Assembly: GCA_029244985.1 (NCBI GenBank)
Contig: JAQWQD010000030.1
Span: 1 to 64,000, forward strand
Source: Gammaproteobacteria bacterium
GTDB taxonomy: Bacteria; Pseudomonadota; Gammaproteobacteria; Pseudomonadales; Pseudohongiellaceae
Direction of reading: 5' to 3'
Length of the DNA stretch: 64,000 nucleotides
Shown: one piece after another, positions 38,735 through 48,606 of the stretch
Layout of the letters: the number at the start of each line of letters is the position of its first letter
How positions within the stretch are numbered: position 1 is the first letter of the stretch
Translations under genes and position numbers: made by a program
Notes under the pieces: model-generated
What the model saw: the letters and a program-made list of their open reading frames with translations, nothing else
What the model was told of the DNA's origin: nothing
Database searches by the model: none

Positions 38735-39871
38735 TTAGCGCGTCCAACGATAGTGCAATACACCCCGCGAACCAGCCTGGGAACTTTGAATCGGCAGCAA
38801 GTCTCGATCCAGAGCAATTAGTTCAAAAAGCTGACCAGAATCGCCGACTAGACCTAACTCCAACTCCAAACGCTCTCCGTCCAAAGCAGCGGTAACGACG
38901 CTATCTACAAGTCCTAATCCACTCACATAACTTAAGAGTGCTGAGTAAGCGTTTAAATCTCTAATTCCCTCCACTTGCAATCGGACGATTTGTTTAGTAG
39001 TTGCTTCAGGAACCAAAGAGAAATAACTTGCGAGTTGACTGGTAATTCTATCTAGTGGCGCATGCAAATAGGCGTTCAAATCTTCGTCAAAGCCATCGAA
39101 TATTTGCGTTTCTCCCTGGAAAATAAACTGCCACAACCCAACTAGTTCCCCGCTTGCTGTGAAATACAATCTTCCAGTCAATATACTATCAGCACCATAA
39201 CGCTCGCTGGCCTCGATAATTGCGGAATCATCTAGGCCCCAAACAGCATCCACGCTAAGGCTTCGCCTATCCTCAAAATCCAGCACAGGAAAGATTATTG
39301 GTATCGCTCTCTGCTCTGCAAAATTTTGAATGTAAGAAACTATCTGCTGATTCTCTTCGGCGGTAAGCATTTTTCGTTCACCCTCAGCGTTTTGCAAAGC
39401 CATCCAAACCAAAACACTCGGTCTATTGCTTGTCCATACTGGAATATTGGCGCTCGCTAATAATTGATCGATTAATGACGCAGCGAAATTTACCTCGATA
39501 AATCGTCTTTCCACCCTTGGAGCTAAACTAGGTGGCATTGAAGAACTAGGATTAGGAGTTACTACCAGAGGGACCATTTCACTGGAATAGCTAATTCCTC
39601 CTACATAACTCTGGGCATTTTCTAATGCCTGCTCAATACTTGGATGCTCTAACCAACGATGCTCACCTGTTACTTTTAAAACAACAGCCTCGAAGGCTTC
39701 GCGAATTGCTCGATTTCTTTCAGCGTCGCTTTCATTGTTTACTGCGATTAGATGGTCATACAAGCCCGTGACTTGCAATGCTGTTGCTGTCGGAGGCAAG
39801 AACAAGCAAGTCAGAAAAACCAACAAAATGGGCAGAGTTCCCCCTATCTGCAAGCAGTATCGAGATTTCAT
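38735..39871 (-). CDS. DUF2066 secreted protein
   Basis: The protein belongs to DUF2066, found beside hda and purM in many Gammaproteobacteria. From the ATG at 39871 it has 378 residues, with a hydrophobic signal segment (GTLPILLVFLTCLFL) ending in ATALQV, so it is exported or anchored. Two further upstream starts (39907 and 39985) only add a basic extension. The core contains RNRAIREAFEAVVLKVTGEHRWL and FIEVNFAASLIDQLL. Function is unknown. It is divergent from purM and coupled to hda. Confidence 0.8.
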   Translation of the reverse strand: MKSRYCLQIGGTLPILLVFLTCLFLPPTATALQVTGLYDHLIAVNNESDAERNRAIREAFEAVVLKVTGEHRWLEHPSIEQALENAQSYVGGISYSSEMVPLVVTPNPSSSMPPSLAPRVERRFIEVNFAASLIDQLLASANIPVWTSNRPSVLVWMALQNAEGERKMLTAEENQQIVSYIQNFAEQRAIPIIFPVLDFEDRRSLSVDAVWGLDDSAIIEASERYGADSILTGRLYFTASGELVGLWQFIFQGETQIFDGFDEDLNAYLHAPLDRITSQLASYFSLVPEATTKQIVRLQVEGIRDLNAYSALLSYVSGLGLVDSVVTAALDGERLELELGLVGDSGQLFELIALDRDLLPIQSSQAGSRGVLHYRWTR

Positions 39872-40020
39872 AATAGGGATTTTACTGTAATTCTTTACCT
39901 GCCGCATAAATAAAGCTTGCAGTGAAGATAGACACTGACTCAGAGAACGCTTCTTGTTAAGCTTCACATATGTTTTATCGACCAATTTTTCTTCTAGTTT
40001 TACATAGGTAGATTTAATAA

Positions 40021-41085
40021 ATGACCCTTGGCAACAACCCGAAAAGTTCTAACCACAAAGAATCATTGAGTTATCGGGACGCAGGAGTCGACATTGATGC
40101 AGGTAATACGCTTGTCGATCAGATTAAAGACGTAACGAAACGCACATTCAGGCCGGAGGTACTTTCAGACCTAGGGGGATTCGGCGCACTTTGTGAAATT
40201 CCTACAAAGTATAAGCACCCAGTTCTAGTGTCTGCCACGGACGGTGTCGGCACAAAGCTTAAATTAGCCATCGAGTTAGGCAAACACGACACAATTGGTA
40301 TCGATTTGGTAGCCATGTGTGTAAACGACCTTATTGTCTGCGGAGCAGAGCCTCTTTTCTTCCTAGACTATTATGCAACAGGTGGGTTGAATGTCGAGAC
40401 TGCTAAGTCCGTAGTCACTGGCATTGGTGCTGGCTGCGAACAGTCGGGCTGTGCTTTGATCGGAGGCGAAACCGCAGAAATGCCAGGCATGTATTCTGGT
40501 GAAGACTATGATTTAGCCGGGTTTTCTGTAGGTGTAGTTGAAAAATCGGCAATTATCGATCAATCTAAAGTTGCAGTGGGTAATGTATTACTCGGACTAC
40601 CCTCTTCTGGTCCACATTCCAACGGCTATTCACTCATTCGAAAAATTATTGAGGTTAGCCGGTCTGATTTGGATGAGCCATTTGGCGATAGTACTCTTGG
40701 TGAAACATTGCTTACGCCAACCAAAATTTACGTAAAAACACTGCAACACCTTTCGGCCAAGATTCAAATTAATGCACTGGCTCATATAACTGGCGGAGGC
40801 TTATTAGAAAACATCCCACGCGTCTTGCCTGAGAATGCTCAAGCTCAATTAACTATAAATAGCTGGAAGAGGCCATCGATATTCAATTGGCTGCAAGAAA
40901 AGGGAAATATAAAAGAAACTGAAATGCTGAGAACTTTTAATTGTGGCATTGGCATGGTGGCATGCATTGATAGAAATGATGTAGACCAAGCTCTATCCCT
41001 TCTTGCCGAGACTGGTGAAGAAGCACTGGTGATAGGTGAAATAGGGGCGCGCCGAGAAGAAGCAGAGCCAGTGACTTTCTCTTAG
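40021..41085 (+). CDS. purM: Phosphoribosylformylglycinamidine cyclo-ligase PurM
   Basis: PurM (AIR synthetase) closes the imidazole ring in purine synthesis with ATP. The 354-residue protein shows [13 protein letters not shown], the PurM-family [50 protein letters not shown] and [15 protein letters not shown]. It is followed by purN 77 bases downstream and divergent from the DUF2066-hda pair. Confidence 0.97.
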   Translation: MTLGNNPKSSNHKESLSYRDAGVDIDAGNTLVDQIKDVTKRTFRPEVLSDLGGFGALCEIPTKYKHPVLVSATDGVGTKLKLAIELGKHDTIGIDLVAMCVNDLIVCGAEPLFFLDYYATGGLNVETAKSVVTGIGAGCEQSGCALIGGETAEMPGMYSGEDYDLAGFSVGVVEKSAIIDQSKVAVGNVLLGLPSSGPHSNGYSLIRKIIEVSRSDLDEPFGDSTLGETLLTPTKIYVKTLQHLSAKIQINALAHITGGGLLENIPRVLPENAQAQLTINSWKRPSIFNWLQEKGNIKETEMLRTFNCGIGMVACIDRNDVDQALSLLAETGEEALVIGEIGARREEAEPVTFS

Positions 41086-41162
41086 ACTCTTGGCAAGATT
41101 TTTTTTATTTAGTCTATTACTTAGCTAGCTAGTAATCACAGGAGATTCACAACGGTAACAGC

Positions 41163-41810
41163 ATGGATCGGAAATATTGCAATGTCGTAGTCTTAATTTC
41201 TGGAAGTGGGTCTAATCTCCAAGAATTAATTGACGCCAGTCTTTTCTCTAATTATAAAATTAGTGCTGTAATTTCAAATAGACCTGACGCCTTCGGATTA
41301 CAAAGAGCAGAACGAGGCAATATCCCCACCCAAATTATTGATCATAAAAATTACGATTCGAGAGAGGCGTTTGATAAATTCCTAGCCGACACTATCGACG
41401 AGATAAATCCGCAATTGATCGTTCTCGCTGGCTTTATGCGAATTCTAAGTGGAGACTTCGTAAATCGATTTAGTGGGAAAATTCTTAACATTCATCCTTC
41501 TCTACTACCAAAATATCCTGGTATTAACACACACCAACGTGCGCTTGATGCTGGTGACACTGAACACGGGGTATCCGTCCATTTTGTGACGCCTGATCTT
41601 GATGGGGGACCAATAATTGCCCAGGAAAATGTACCCATTTATAAAAATGATACAGCAGAGGCTCTCGCGACCAGGGTTTTAAAAAAAGAACATCTGATCT
41701 ACCCCAAAGTAGTAAGTTGGTTTGCGAGCGGCCGTCTGCACATGCATAAAGGCAAGGCTATTATGGATAATGAAGAGTTACCCCCTTGCGGCGTGATGAT
41801 ACAACCATGA
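41163..41810 (+). CDS. purN: Phosphoribosylglycinamide formyltransferase PurN
   Basis: PurN transfers a formyl group from 10-formyl-tetrahydrofolate to glycinamide ribonucleotide. The 215-residue enzyme has ISGSGSNLQELI for phosphate binding and the catalytic triad Asn109, His111 and Asp147 in ILNIHPSLLPKYPG and TPDLDGGP. Its stop overlaps the start of the next gene (ATGA), so they are coupled. Confidence 0.96.
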   Translation: MDRKYCNVVVLISGSGSNLQELIDASLFSNYKISAVISNRPDAFGLQRAERGNIPTQIIDHKNYDSREAFDKFLADTIDEINPQLIVLAGFMRILSGDFVNRFSGKILNIHPSLLPKYPGINTHQRALDAGDTEHGVSVHFVTPDLDGGPIIAQENVPIYKNDTAEALATRVLKKEHLIYPKVVSWFASGRLHMHKGKAIMDNEELPPCGVMIQP

Positions 41811-42550
41811 AACTAAGCCGTATTCAGGTTCTGACAATTGCTACAACTTTGTCCCATATACAATTTAGCAGTGCCCAGACTACTGTAGAGTACTCTCTTG
41901 AATATCAAGCTAGCGCCAATGGTATTAACGCGATCGCACGCAGGTCTCTCAGCTCTGAAGCTGATTCAAACTACCAATTAAGTAACAAATTAGAAGCATC
42001 AATAGCAGGACAAATTGTAGCTAAGATAGAACAAATAAGTAAACTTGCTCCAGTTGAGTCAAAATTAAGACCTGTAGCTTACAGCTTTCTGCAAACAGGC
42101 ATTAGCCAGGAATCGCAAGCTATAGACTATAACTGGGACGCTTTACAGGCCGTCAGTACTGAGGATGACAAGTCCTGGTTAATTGAGCTTAGCGAAAATA
42201 CTTATGATGAGTTGAGTCACCAGTTTGCGCTGCGCCAACAAATCAGACAAGGCATCCAACATGAACGAAATTTAGAGTTTGCAGTAATTGATGAAGATGA
42301 AATTGAAAGTCATCACTATCAGATTATAACTAAAGAGATCGTTACAACGCCTTTGGGCACCTTTAACAGTACCAAAATAGAACGAATACAATCCGCATCT
42401 AGCATTAATACAACTCTTTTTTGGCTGGCAGATGATTGGCATTCAGTCCTTATTCGAATGGAGCAGACAACAAACTCAGGTTTGACTATCGTACTAGAAT
42501 TGAATGGAGGGATAGTCGATGGTCTATCAATCAAACCGCTTCTTAACTAA
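41807..42550 (+). CDS. DUF3108 secreted protein
   Basis: This 247-residue protein resembles DUF3108 proteins, which follow purN in several Gammaproteobacteria. It has an N-terminal signal segment ending near FSSAQ and a beta-rich mature part with VEYSLEYQASANGINAIARRSL, LEASIAGQIVAKIEQISKL and a late STKIERI...TTLFWLADDW region typical of the family. The ATG at 41807 overlaps the purN stop. Function is unknown; envelope location is inferred from the signal. Confidence 0.75.
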   Translation: MKLSRIQVLTIATTLSHIQFSSAQTTVEYSLEYQASANGINAIARRSLSSEADSNYQLSNKLEASIAGQIVAKIEQISKLAPVESKLRPVAYSFLQTGISQESQAIDYNWDALQAVSTEDDKSWLIELSENTYDELSHQFALRQQIRQGIQHERNLEFAVIDEDEIESHHYQIITKEIVTTPLGTFNSTKIERIQSASSINTTLFWLADDWHSVLIRMEQTTNSGLTIVLELNGGIVDGLSIKPLLN

Positions 42551-42564
42551 TATTTCGCGGGCTG

Positions 42565-44163
42565 TTAAACTGAGATTACACTGCCTGCAGGGTTATCTAT
42601 AGCTTTTGTTTCAGGCGTATTCTGTTTTCCCGGTTTCTTTTCAGAATTAGTTTTTTCTTGTGGTTGTGCGTCGACCACCTCATCATTTTGCTTTTTTTGA
42701 AGATTGTACTTTCGCATCTTTTCAACTAATGTTGTGCGCCGCACATGCAAACGGTCAGCAGCTCGCGCGACGACTCCGCCACTATCATCTAACGCCTGGG
42801 CTATAAGGTCTTTTTCTAGATTTGCCAGATACTCCTTTAGATCTAATCCGTGTAAAGGCAAGAGTGATTCTGTGACGGATTCCTGAACAGAGGAGGAGAC
42901 AAAGGGGGAAGATTTTTCGAAACTGACAGTGGCTGGTTCCGTATCTTTTGCCACCGCGATTTTACAAATCTCTTCATCACTTAAGTGACGGAATTTCTCC
43001 GGCAAATCATTAATACCAACTATGCCGTGAGGATAAAGAATAGCCATGCGTTCAACCAGGTTTGCTAATTCGCGTACATTACCTAACCAAGGGTGCCTGC
43101 AAAGGGATGCGATGGCTCCAGAATTGAATCTTACGGAGCCGCGCTTTTCAGCTTCCATGATTGTTATCAGTTCATTTAGCAATAGTGGCACATCTTCAGA
43201 ACGTTCTCTGAGTGAAGGCATCTCGATAGGGAAAACATTAATTCTATAATAAAGATCTTGTCTAAAACCCCCTTCCTCTATCATCTTTTCTAAGTCTTTG
43301 TGAGTTGCTGCTAGAATTCGCACATCAGTTTGAATCGTTTTTACACCACCAACCCTCTCAAAACTCCTCTCTTGCAACACTCGTAAAAGCTTTACTTGCA
43401 TATTCAGAGGCATATCGCCAATTTCATCGAGAAACAGAGTTCCGCCATCAGCTAACTCAAAACGCCCAGCTCTAGAAGATATGGCTCCGGTGAATGCTCC
43501 TTTCTCATGTCCAAATAGCTCGCTTTCCAAAAGTTCGCGAGGAATAGCACCGCAATTAATAGGAACAAAGGATTTGCTGGCCCGGGCTGAATTTAAATGC
43601 AAATTACGCGCAACTACTTCTTTTCCAGTCCCTGACTCTCCAGTAATAAGCACACTAACTTCTGTGTTCGCTACCTGTCCCATCATGTGCCGTACTCGTC
43701 GAATTACATCACTCTTTCCAATCAGACTTCGGAACATGTTGCAGTCTTTTACACCATCAATATCTCGCACCCGGTTGTAGTGCTCATGAAAAATCTTTGC
43801 TTTGTGCAAGGCATCAAGTAAAAGTTGATAGCTCAGTTTGGCTTCCAGCACCGATGTGACTCTCGAGAGCAATTCAGGATCCAAAGATTCCTGCAATTCA
43901 TGATCACCTACTAAAACAAAAGGAATTCCAGCCTCCCATTGATATATCTCAGACAATAATAGTCCGAGTGGAGCGAACTCGCACACCCCGATTATCGCGA
44001 CATCAATCTGAGTGGTCTGCCCTGTTACTTCTGAAGTTCGAGAGTGCCAATTGCTGGAATTTGCGGATACAGTTTCCTCTCCTAAAAAAGAGAGGACTGT
44101 TTCGAGATCACGCCGCGAACGCTCATTATCATCGATTAATAAAATTCTGGTTTTTTTCACCAT
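42565..44163 (-). CDS. fleQ: FleQ-type sigma-54-dependent regulator
   Basis: The 532-residue protein is an enhancer-binding activator for RNA polymerase-sigma54. Residues 1-120 form a degenerate receiver-like domain of the FleQ kind that lacks a clear phosphorylatable Asp after its central strand. The AAA+ domain has Walker A GESGTGKE at 175-182 and the sigma54-contact loop GAFTGA at 222-227. The Fis-type helix-turn-helix is at about 463-487 (GVVARAADRLHVRRTTLVEKMRKYNL), closely like FleQ. A polar tail of about 45 residues is extra. FleQ proteins control flagella and, through c-di-GMP, biofilm genes. A flgM-like gene lies nearby, but no flagellar structural genes are in the window. A related NtrC-family regulator is the alternative. 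Confidence 0.82.
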   Translation of the reverse strand: MVKKTRILLIDDNERSRRDLETVLSFLGEETVSANSSNWHSRTSEVTGQTTQIDVAIIGVCEFAPLGLLLSEIYQWEAGIPFVLVGDHELQESLDPELLSRVTSVLEAKLSYQLLLDALHKAKIFHEHYNRVRDIDGVKDCNMFRSLIGKSDVIRRVRHMMGQVANTEVSVLITGESGTGKEVVARNLHLNSARASKSFVPINCGAIPRELLESELFGHEKGAFTGAISSRAGRFELADGGTLFLDEIGDMPLNMQVKLLRVLQERSFERVGGVKTIQTDVRILAATHKDLEKMIEEGGFRQDLYYRINVFPIEMPSLRERSEDVPLLLNELITIMEAEKRGSVRFNSGAIASLCRHPWLGNVRELANLVERMAILYPHGIVGINDLPEKFRHLSDEEICKIAVAKDTEPATVSFEKSSPFVSSSVQESVTESLLPLHGLDLKEYLANLEKDLIAQALDDSGGVVARAADRLHVRRTTLVEKMRKYNLQKKQNDEVVDAQPQEKTNSEKKPGKQNTPETKAIDNPAGSVISV

Positions 44164-45115
44164 AGTGATGTGCAGTAAAGCTACCTTAAGAAAATCTGCG
44201 CGCAGGGACTTCTAATGACTCTTAGTGTTTAGTGTTCGATCCGGCTATAACTCTATCCATAATCATTCAGTCTAATCAGAGTTGTATAATTGACGGTTCT
44301 TAGCAGTCATCCGGACTCTTTAATTAATCTATTCCTCAGGTATTGTAGACGGTTTTAGTTAATATTTGGAAGAAATTGCTAGAGAGGCTTTTAACTTTAT
44401 AAGTGGTTGAAATTTAAGCAATGCGCGACTTGCTCCAACACTCATAAAAACAGGTTCCATTTCACTCCGAGAAGATTTTACTGTTGCTATTAATTCAGTG
44501 ACTCCATTTTGAAAATAAATGCATTGCTCTAATTTTATTTAAAGCAGCTCGTACTGCTGCTGCATATCATCATAGGCGTGCAGATATTCTTATATCATCG
44601 ATACTCGACTGATGATCAGCTAATAGAATGGCGGTGAAGAGTTTACTAATGGCAGACACTCTGCTCTTTCATGCAGAAATACAGATACTAAAAATAGTTA
44701 AACACGGAGACTTATTTCGGTTACGCGCTGCGATACAATTATTAATGATTCCACAGAAGGATGGAGTCGTTCAAGATAAGAAAATAGGCAATTTGATCAA
44801 CATTAAAAACGATGGATCCAGAACAGTTGCAAATGAAATTGCTAAGTTAATAAAAAATGAATACTTATTTATAACAACGGTTTATATAAATATCTTAATG
44901 CAGAATAATTATTTAAATTAAGTAAGAGGCTTGGTGGTAGTTTGGAATTAAATCTACTTAAAGATATCGTTTACCTTGTCGTTATAACTTAGACCCGTTG
45001 CTGTTGGGTCAGATTAAGATCAGGGAGCTTCTTTCTAAAACCCCGCATCCAAATGGCCTTTAGATCTTGAGCGCAGGAAGCCGGAACACTTTTTTAGCAA
45101 TGATTAGTGCTGAAA
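44164..45115. other. Gene-poor stretch between fleQ and flgM-like genes
   Basis: Nearly 950 AT-rich bases hold no well-supported gene. A 97-codon frame at 44628-44921 (ATG, no ribosome site, no recognisable family) is doubtful. Around 44366-44510 one frame reads EEIAREAFNFISG, a TGA, then NLSNARLAPTLIKTG, which might be a decayed gene but is too short to call. Promoters for both flanking genes must lie here. Confidence 0.35.
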
Positions 45116-45499
45116 ATGTCGAAATTTATTAGGGATAAAGCTGTATTCAATTACGCAAACGGACTTGTAGGAAGTGTCATAGAAGTGAATAAAATAGGTC
45201 CAAATCCAACACATCCTCTTTCCAGTAATCGGAATGCTAAAAACAGCGTGGTCTTAAACCTAACTGGCCAAAGGCGTGGGGCTGCGAAATCGAAAATTGC
45301 ACCTACCAGCGAGAAACCCGAGCACAGTGCTGAGACAATCGATATAAATGCGCTTGAGTCTCGAATTAATCAGCTGCCAGACATCGATGCTGCCCGAGTA
45401 GTCGAGCTGCACAATCGCATAATGACTGGTGAGTATGAATTCAATTCCAAAAGCCTTGCAGATAAATTAATAGGTTTGGAATCAATTCTTGACCCCTAG
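45116..45499 (+). CDS. flgM: FlgM-like anti-sigma-28 factor
   Basis: The C-terminal half (about residues 72-125) matches FlgM, the anti-sigma factor that holds FliA until the flagellar hook is complete: LESRINQLPDIDAARVVELHNRIMTGEYEFNSKSLADKLIGLES parallels the Pseudomonas FlgM segment in spacing and pattern. The N-terminal 70 residues are polar and low in structure, as expected for a protein exported unfolded. The ATG at 45116 is chosen over a GTG nine bases upstream. It is separated from fleQ by about 950 bases and stands on the other strand. No sigma-28 or flagellar genes are visible in the window. Confidence 0.72.
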   Translation: MSKFIRDKAVFNYANGLVGSVIEVNKIGPNPTHPLSSNRNAKNSVVLNLTGQRRGAAKSKIAPTSEKPEHSAETIDINALESRINQLPDIDAARVVELHNRIMTGEYEFNSKSLADKLIGLESILDP

Positions 45500-45617
45500 T
45501 TAATTCGCAGTTTTTCTATTCTTAACTACCTATTCTAATTCAGGCCGAAGTTGAAGTTACAAGAATTAGCTAGCCTATAGAGGATTTCTCAACTTAATTG
45601 CAAAAGAAAGCGAGACA

Positions 45618-45635
45618 GATCGCGCAATCGCGATC
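45618..45635 (-). terminator. Hairpin at the end of the glycosyltransferase gene
   Basis: On the minus strand GATCGCG-ATTG-CGCGATC forms a perfect 7-bp stem overlapping the stop codon, followed within 20 bases by CTTTCTTTT. It is a plausible intrinsic terminator for the glycosyltransferase gene at the convergent junction with the flgM-like gene. Confidence 0.5.
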
Positions 45636-47037
45636 ACCTTAAGCATTCCTCCTCATCCCATAACAGTGGTGGATCTAACTCCTCTAACCTATCTAGGTCT
45701 GCGGGTCTATCTAAATCCCAAAGGACATCCATACAAACGCTACTCAACCCTAACTCTCTAGCTCTGGCCAGTGTTTGGACTAGAACCCTATCTGTTCCCC
45801 AATCGATATCACTGAAAAGCCTATTATTTGCGGCGTTAAGACCTATTAAGACATAACCCCCGTCTTCTGCTGGCCCGAGCACTACATCGATTCCACCCGC
45901 CAATTGCTCCAAAGCCGCCTTGAGGTATGATTTATCAATACTAGGACAATCCGACCCAATTATTAGGAGCGAGGCAGACACAGAATTTGCTAATGTTCGG
46001 GCCGCCGCATCGGCCATTTTGCACCCAATATCGCCTTTTTTCTGTAGATAAATATCCTTTTTATTACAATGATTTAAAAAGAATTCATGAGAAATATTCT
46101 CAGTAACCCATAACTGCCACGGCGCCAAATAGCTTGCTCCCAATAGATTACAGATCCTTGTAATCATTGCCCTATGCAGATGAAGGCTTCCCTTAATGCC
46201 TATAGCGGGCTCCAGTCGGGTTTTCACTTTTCCTGGCACCGGATCTTTTGCAAAAACCAGGATGCGGGAATTAGGAAAAGCATAATTTGAATTCCTCGAT
46301 GGTATTAGACCCGAAGAAGTACTCAAGCTCGCTCTGACAGAAGGGACAGCTGCCTGTTGAGGGTAATAATGCTTGGCGAGTTGTCCTGGATTGCTACCAA
46401 GAAAATACAACAATCTCAACCACCACATAAAGAGGACAGTTTTAACGACACCATGATTATCCCAGCGTCGTGTCGAAGTAAACACCGGCGATCTAATTAG
46501 CTTGGGTCTCGCTCGCCTCCTTAATATCTTACTAATGGCAATATCCTCCATTAACGGTATTTCCGGGAACCCTCCTATTGACTCGAATAAATTGCGCGTA
46601 ATGAAAAGCGCTTGATCACCTGTACAGATATGAGTTAGCGATGCACGCCAATTCATACCTCTGCTAATCATGTTAAAGACCAATGATTGCTTCCTAAATT
46701 TAACCAGGAACCATCCCCAAACATTAGCAGACTGTGAGACAGCCCGAATCAGTAATTTATCAGCAACCTCGGGAAGCTCAGTATCGGCATGTAGGAACAA
46801 CAGAATATTCGCACTTGCTACTGCGGCACCCTCATTCATTTGCAGTGCCCTGCCTTTTTTGCTGCACAAAACCTGATCAACTAACGGTTGCGCTAACGTG
46901 ACAGTATCATCTGCCGATCCGCCATCCACTAGAATTACTTCGCATCCATGGCTTCTTAATTGTTGCAACGCTGCAAGGCGAACCGTAATAGATTCCTGCT
47001 CGTTTAATACAGGGATAATGATTGAAAGAACTTTCAT
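45634..47037 (-). CDS. Fused glycosyltransferase: TIGR04283-type GT2 plus TIGR04282-type (DUF2064)
   Basis: The 467-residue protein joins two domains normally found as separate genes called rSAM/selenodomain-associated transferases 2 and 1. Residues 1-230 are a family 2 glycosyltransferase: SIIIPVLNEQESI, VDGGSADDT, LFLHADTELP and a MEDIAISKILRRR motif. After a 25-residue linker, residues 255-455 form the DUF2064 nucleotidyl/glycosyl transferase: ILVFAKDPVPGKVKTRL, GSDCPSIDKSYL and GPAEDGGYVLIGL. It lies about 60 bases downstream of the arsS-like gene, with which these families are known to cluster. A role in attaching a sugar-derived group, for example in arsenosugar synthesis, is inference. 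The order and fusion appear complete, with no frameshift. Confidence 0.87.
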   Translation of the reverse strand: MKVLSIIIPVLNEQESITVRLAALQQLRSHGCEVILVDGGSADDTVTLAQPLVDQVLCSKKGRALQMNEGAAVASANILLFLHADTELPEVADKLLIRAVSQSANVWGWFLVKFRKQSLVFNMISRGMNWRASLTHICTGDQALFITRNLFESIGGFPEIPLMEDIAISKILRRRARPKLIRSPVFTSTRRWDNHGVVKTVLFMWWLRLLYFLGSNPGQLAKHYYPQQAAVPSVRASLSTSSGLIPSRNSNYAFPNSRILVFAKDPVPGKVKTRLEPAIGIKGSLHLHRAMITRICNLLGASYLAPWQLWVTENISHEFFLNHCNKKDIYLQKKGDIGCKMADAAARTLANSVSASLLIIGSDCPSIDKSYLKAALEQLAGGIDVVLGPAEDGGYVLIGLNAANNRLFSDIDWGTDRVLVQTLARARELGLSSVCMDVLWDLDRPADLDRLEELDPPLLWDEEECLR

Positions 47038-47099
47038 TTAAAGTCTGTTTTGCTTGGGTATTTAAGCAAAGAATTGATAATAGTTTTCCGTTAGGCACA

Positions 47100-48062
47100 C
47101 TAATTTTCAAGGGCTCCGCCGCAACTACTCCCTTGCCCTGCAGTACAACCGAAACAATGCTCTCCGATTACGATTGGGTTGTTAGTAATAACTCGATCGA
47201 TTAAATCTACCAAGTGTGTTTTTGGTTTACCCTCGTTTAAGAGGGGCATTTTGAGCATTTGATTAAAATCGCAATCATAAACATCACCTTGATAATCAAT
47301 ACTCAGCAAATTTCGACACATCACGGTGTCGAGATTTTCTTCCCGATAACTCTCTCTCAGTATTGCCATGTATTCATGGTAGAGACCTTTGGCCAACAGC
47401 ATCCCCCCAAAACGGCTAATAGGCATATTAGTAATGGTAAATAGCTGATTAAAGACAATATCGTGTTGAACGAGTAACTCTTTCTTATAATTCTCTTCTA
47501 GGCCTTTTTGGGCAGGCGGCAAATTGAGGCCATCGGGGTTAAAAACTAGATTCAGTTCTTTATCACTGTCGGAGCCATATCCCAATGCATTGAGAGTTTT
47601 TAATGCGGCTATACTCTCCGAGTAAACTCCTTTACCGCGCTGTTTTTCAACATTATGTTCTGAGTAACAAGGTAGCGAAGCAGTAATTGTCACTCCCTGC
47701 TCCGCCAAAAAAGCCGACATGTCTTCAAACCCTGGCTCGCCAAGGATTGTTAAATTGCACCGATCGATTACTTTTATACCCGTACTTCGAGCTTCTTCAA
47801 CAAGGTATTTAAAATGTGGGTTTAACTCGGGCGCACCACCCGTCAGATCTAATGCCTTTACGGCATGTTTTTGAATGAATTCCAGAACCAAATCTACTGT
47901 TTTTTTATCCATCTGTTCGATGCGGGTTGGACCCGCATTAACATGGCAATGCGTACAGCTGAGATTGCATTTGTAACCAAGATTAACCTGTAATGTTTCC
48001 AGAACATTACGGTTAATGGCGGGGAAATCGGTTTTTAATAATAAGGGCCTGGTATCGAGCAT
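47100..48062 (-). CDS. arsS: Arsenosugar biosynthesis radical SAM protein ArsS-like
   Basis: The 320-residue protein is a radical-SAM enzyme with the cluster motif CNLSCTHC (Cys32, Cys36, Cys39) and GGAPELNP for AdoMet contacts. It ends in HCFGCTAGQGSSCGG, the cysteine-rich C-terminal region of the ArsS family (formerly rSAM/selenodomain), which may hold a second cluster. In cyanobacteria ArsS acts after ArsM in making oxo-arsenosugars from methylated arsenic. No arsM is in the window, so the substrate remains inferred. The C-terminal positions that are selenocysteine in some relatives are ordinary Cys codons here. It is upstream of the fused glycosyltransferase. Confidence 0.87.
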   Translation of the reverse strand: MLDTRPLLLKTDFPAINRNVLETLQVNLGYKCNLSCTHCHVNAGPTRIEQMDKKTVDLVLEFIQKHAVKALDLTGGAPELNPHFKYLVEEARSTGIKVIDRCNLTILGEPGFEDMSAFLAEQGVTITASLPCYSEHNVEKQRGKGVYSESIAALKTLNALGYGSDSDKELNLVFNPDGLNLPPAQKGLEENYKKELLVQHDIVFNQLFTITNMPISRFGGMLLAKGLYHEYMAILRESYREENLDTVMCRNLLSIDYQGDVYDCDFNQMLKMPLLNEGKPKTHLVDLIDRVITNNPIVIGEHCFGCTAGQGSSCGGALEN

Positions 48063-48606
48063 GTTTCTTCTAAATTTGTCGTTTAGTTCTGTGACTTCTT
48101 CATTTCAATTTATCGAAATTTAAATCTAGCTACCTGCTTTCCTGCCGGACGCTCGTTTCTGCTTGCCACATTGATTCAACTTGGCTCTTCAGTTCATTCC
48201 AACAATAACAAAACTGATATCACTCTATCTTATGACATCACCAGAGCTAGTGCATGTCTTTCCAGGAGTATTGTTCTAAAAACAAGACTTCCGCCCTAAA
48301 AGCCTATAAATAATCACTAAGCTTAGACCGAAATGCTGTTTAAGGACGTCTTAGCTTAGAATCATGTACCAGCACCCAACCTATTGAATTAGAGAAGATT
48401 AAGGTTGAAATAACGCTGAGAATAAGAAATCACAGTTAATCAAACTGGGTAAAAAATAGTGTGATTTCGATATTGTATTAAAGAGACTCTTGGTTTTTAA
48501 TACTCAGCCGATATTAGCCGTAGGCACGCCGACAGTGGTTTCTATTAATAACGAATACTCGCGACGAGAGGTGAGTTATCTGCGAGTTGGCAGGTGGTAA
48601 ACTGAA
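48063..48606. other. Intergenic region upstream of arsS-like gene
   Basis: About 540 bases separate the minus-strand arsS-like gene from the small plus-strand gene at 48607. I see no RNA gene, repeat or supportable reading frame. It should carry both promoters. Confidence 0.35.

Noticed and set aside
44628-44921. 97-codon open frame between the fleQ and flgM-like genes
   Set aside because: It has no ribosome binding site, no recognisable motif and AT-rich codons without clear coding bias; it was left as a note in the intergenic entry.
47100-47160. Selenocysteine site in the ArsS-like C-terminus
   Set aside because: The positions that are selenocysteine in some relatives are ordinary cysteine codons, and the only stop codon is the terminal TAG.
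48060-48606. RNA gene upstream of the arsS-like gene
   Set aside because: No cloverleaf or strong hairpin pattern could be found by reading both strands.
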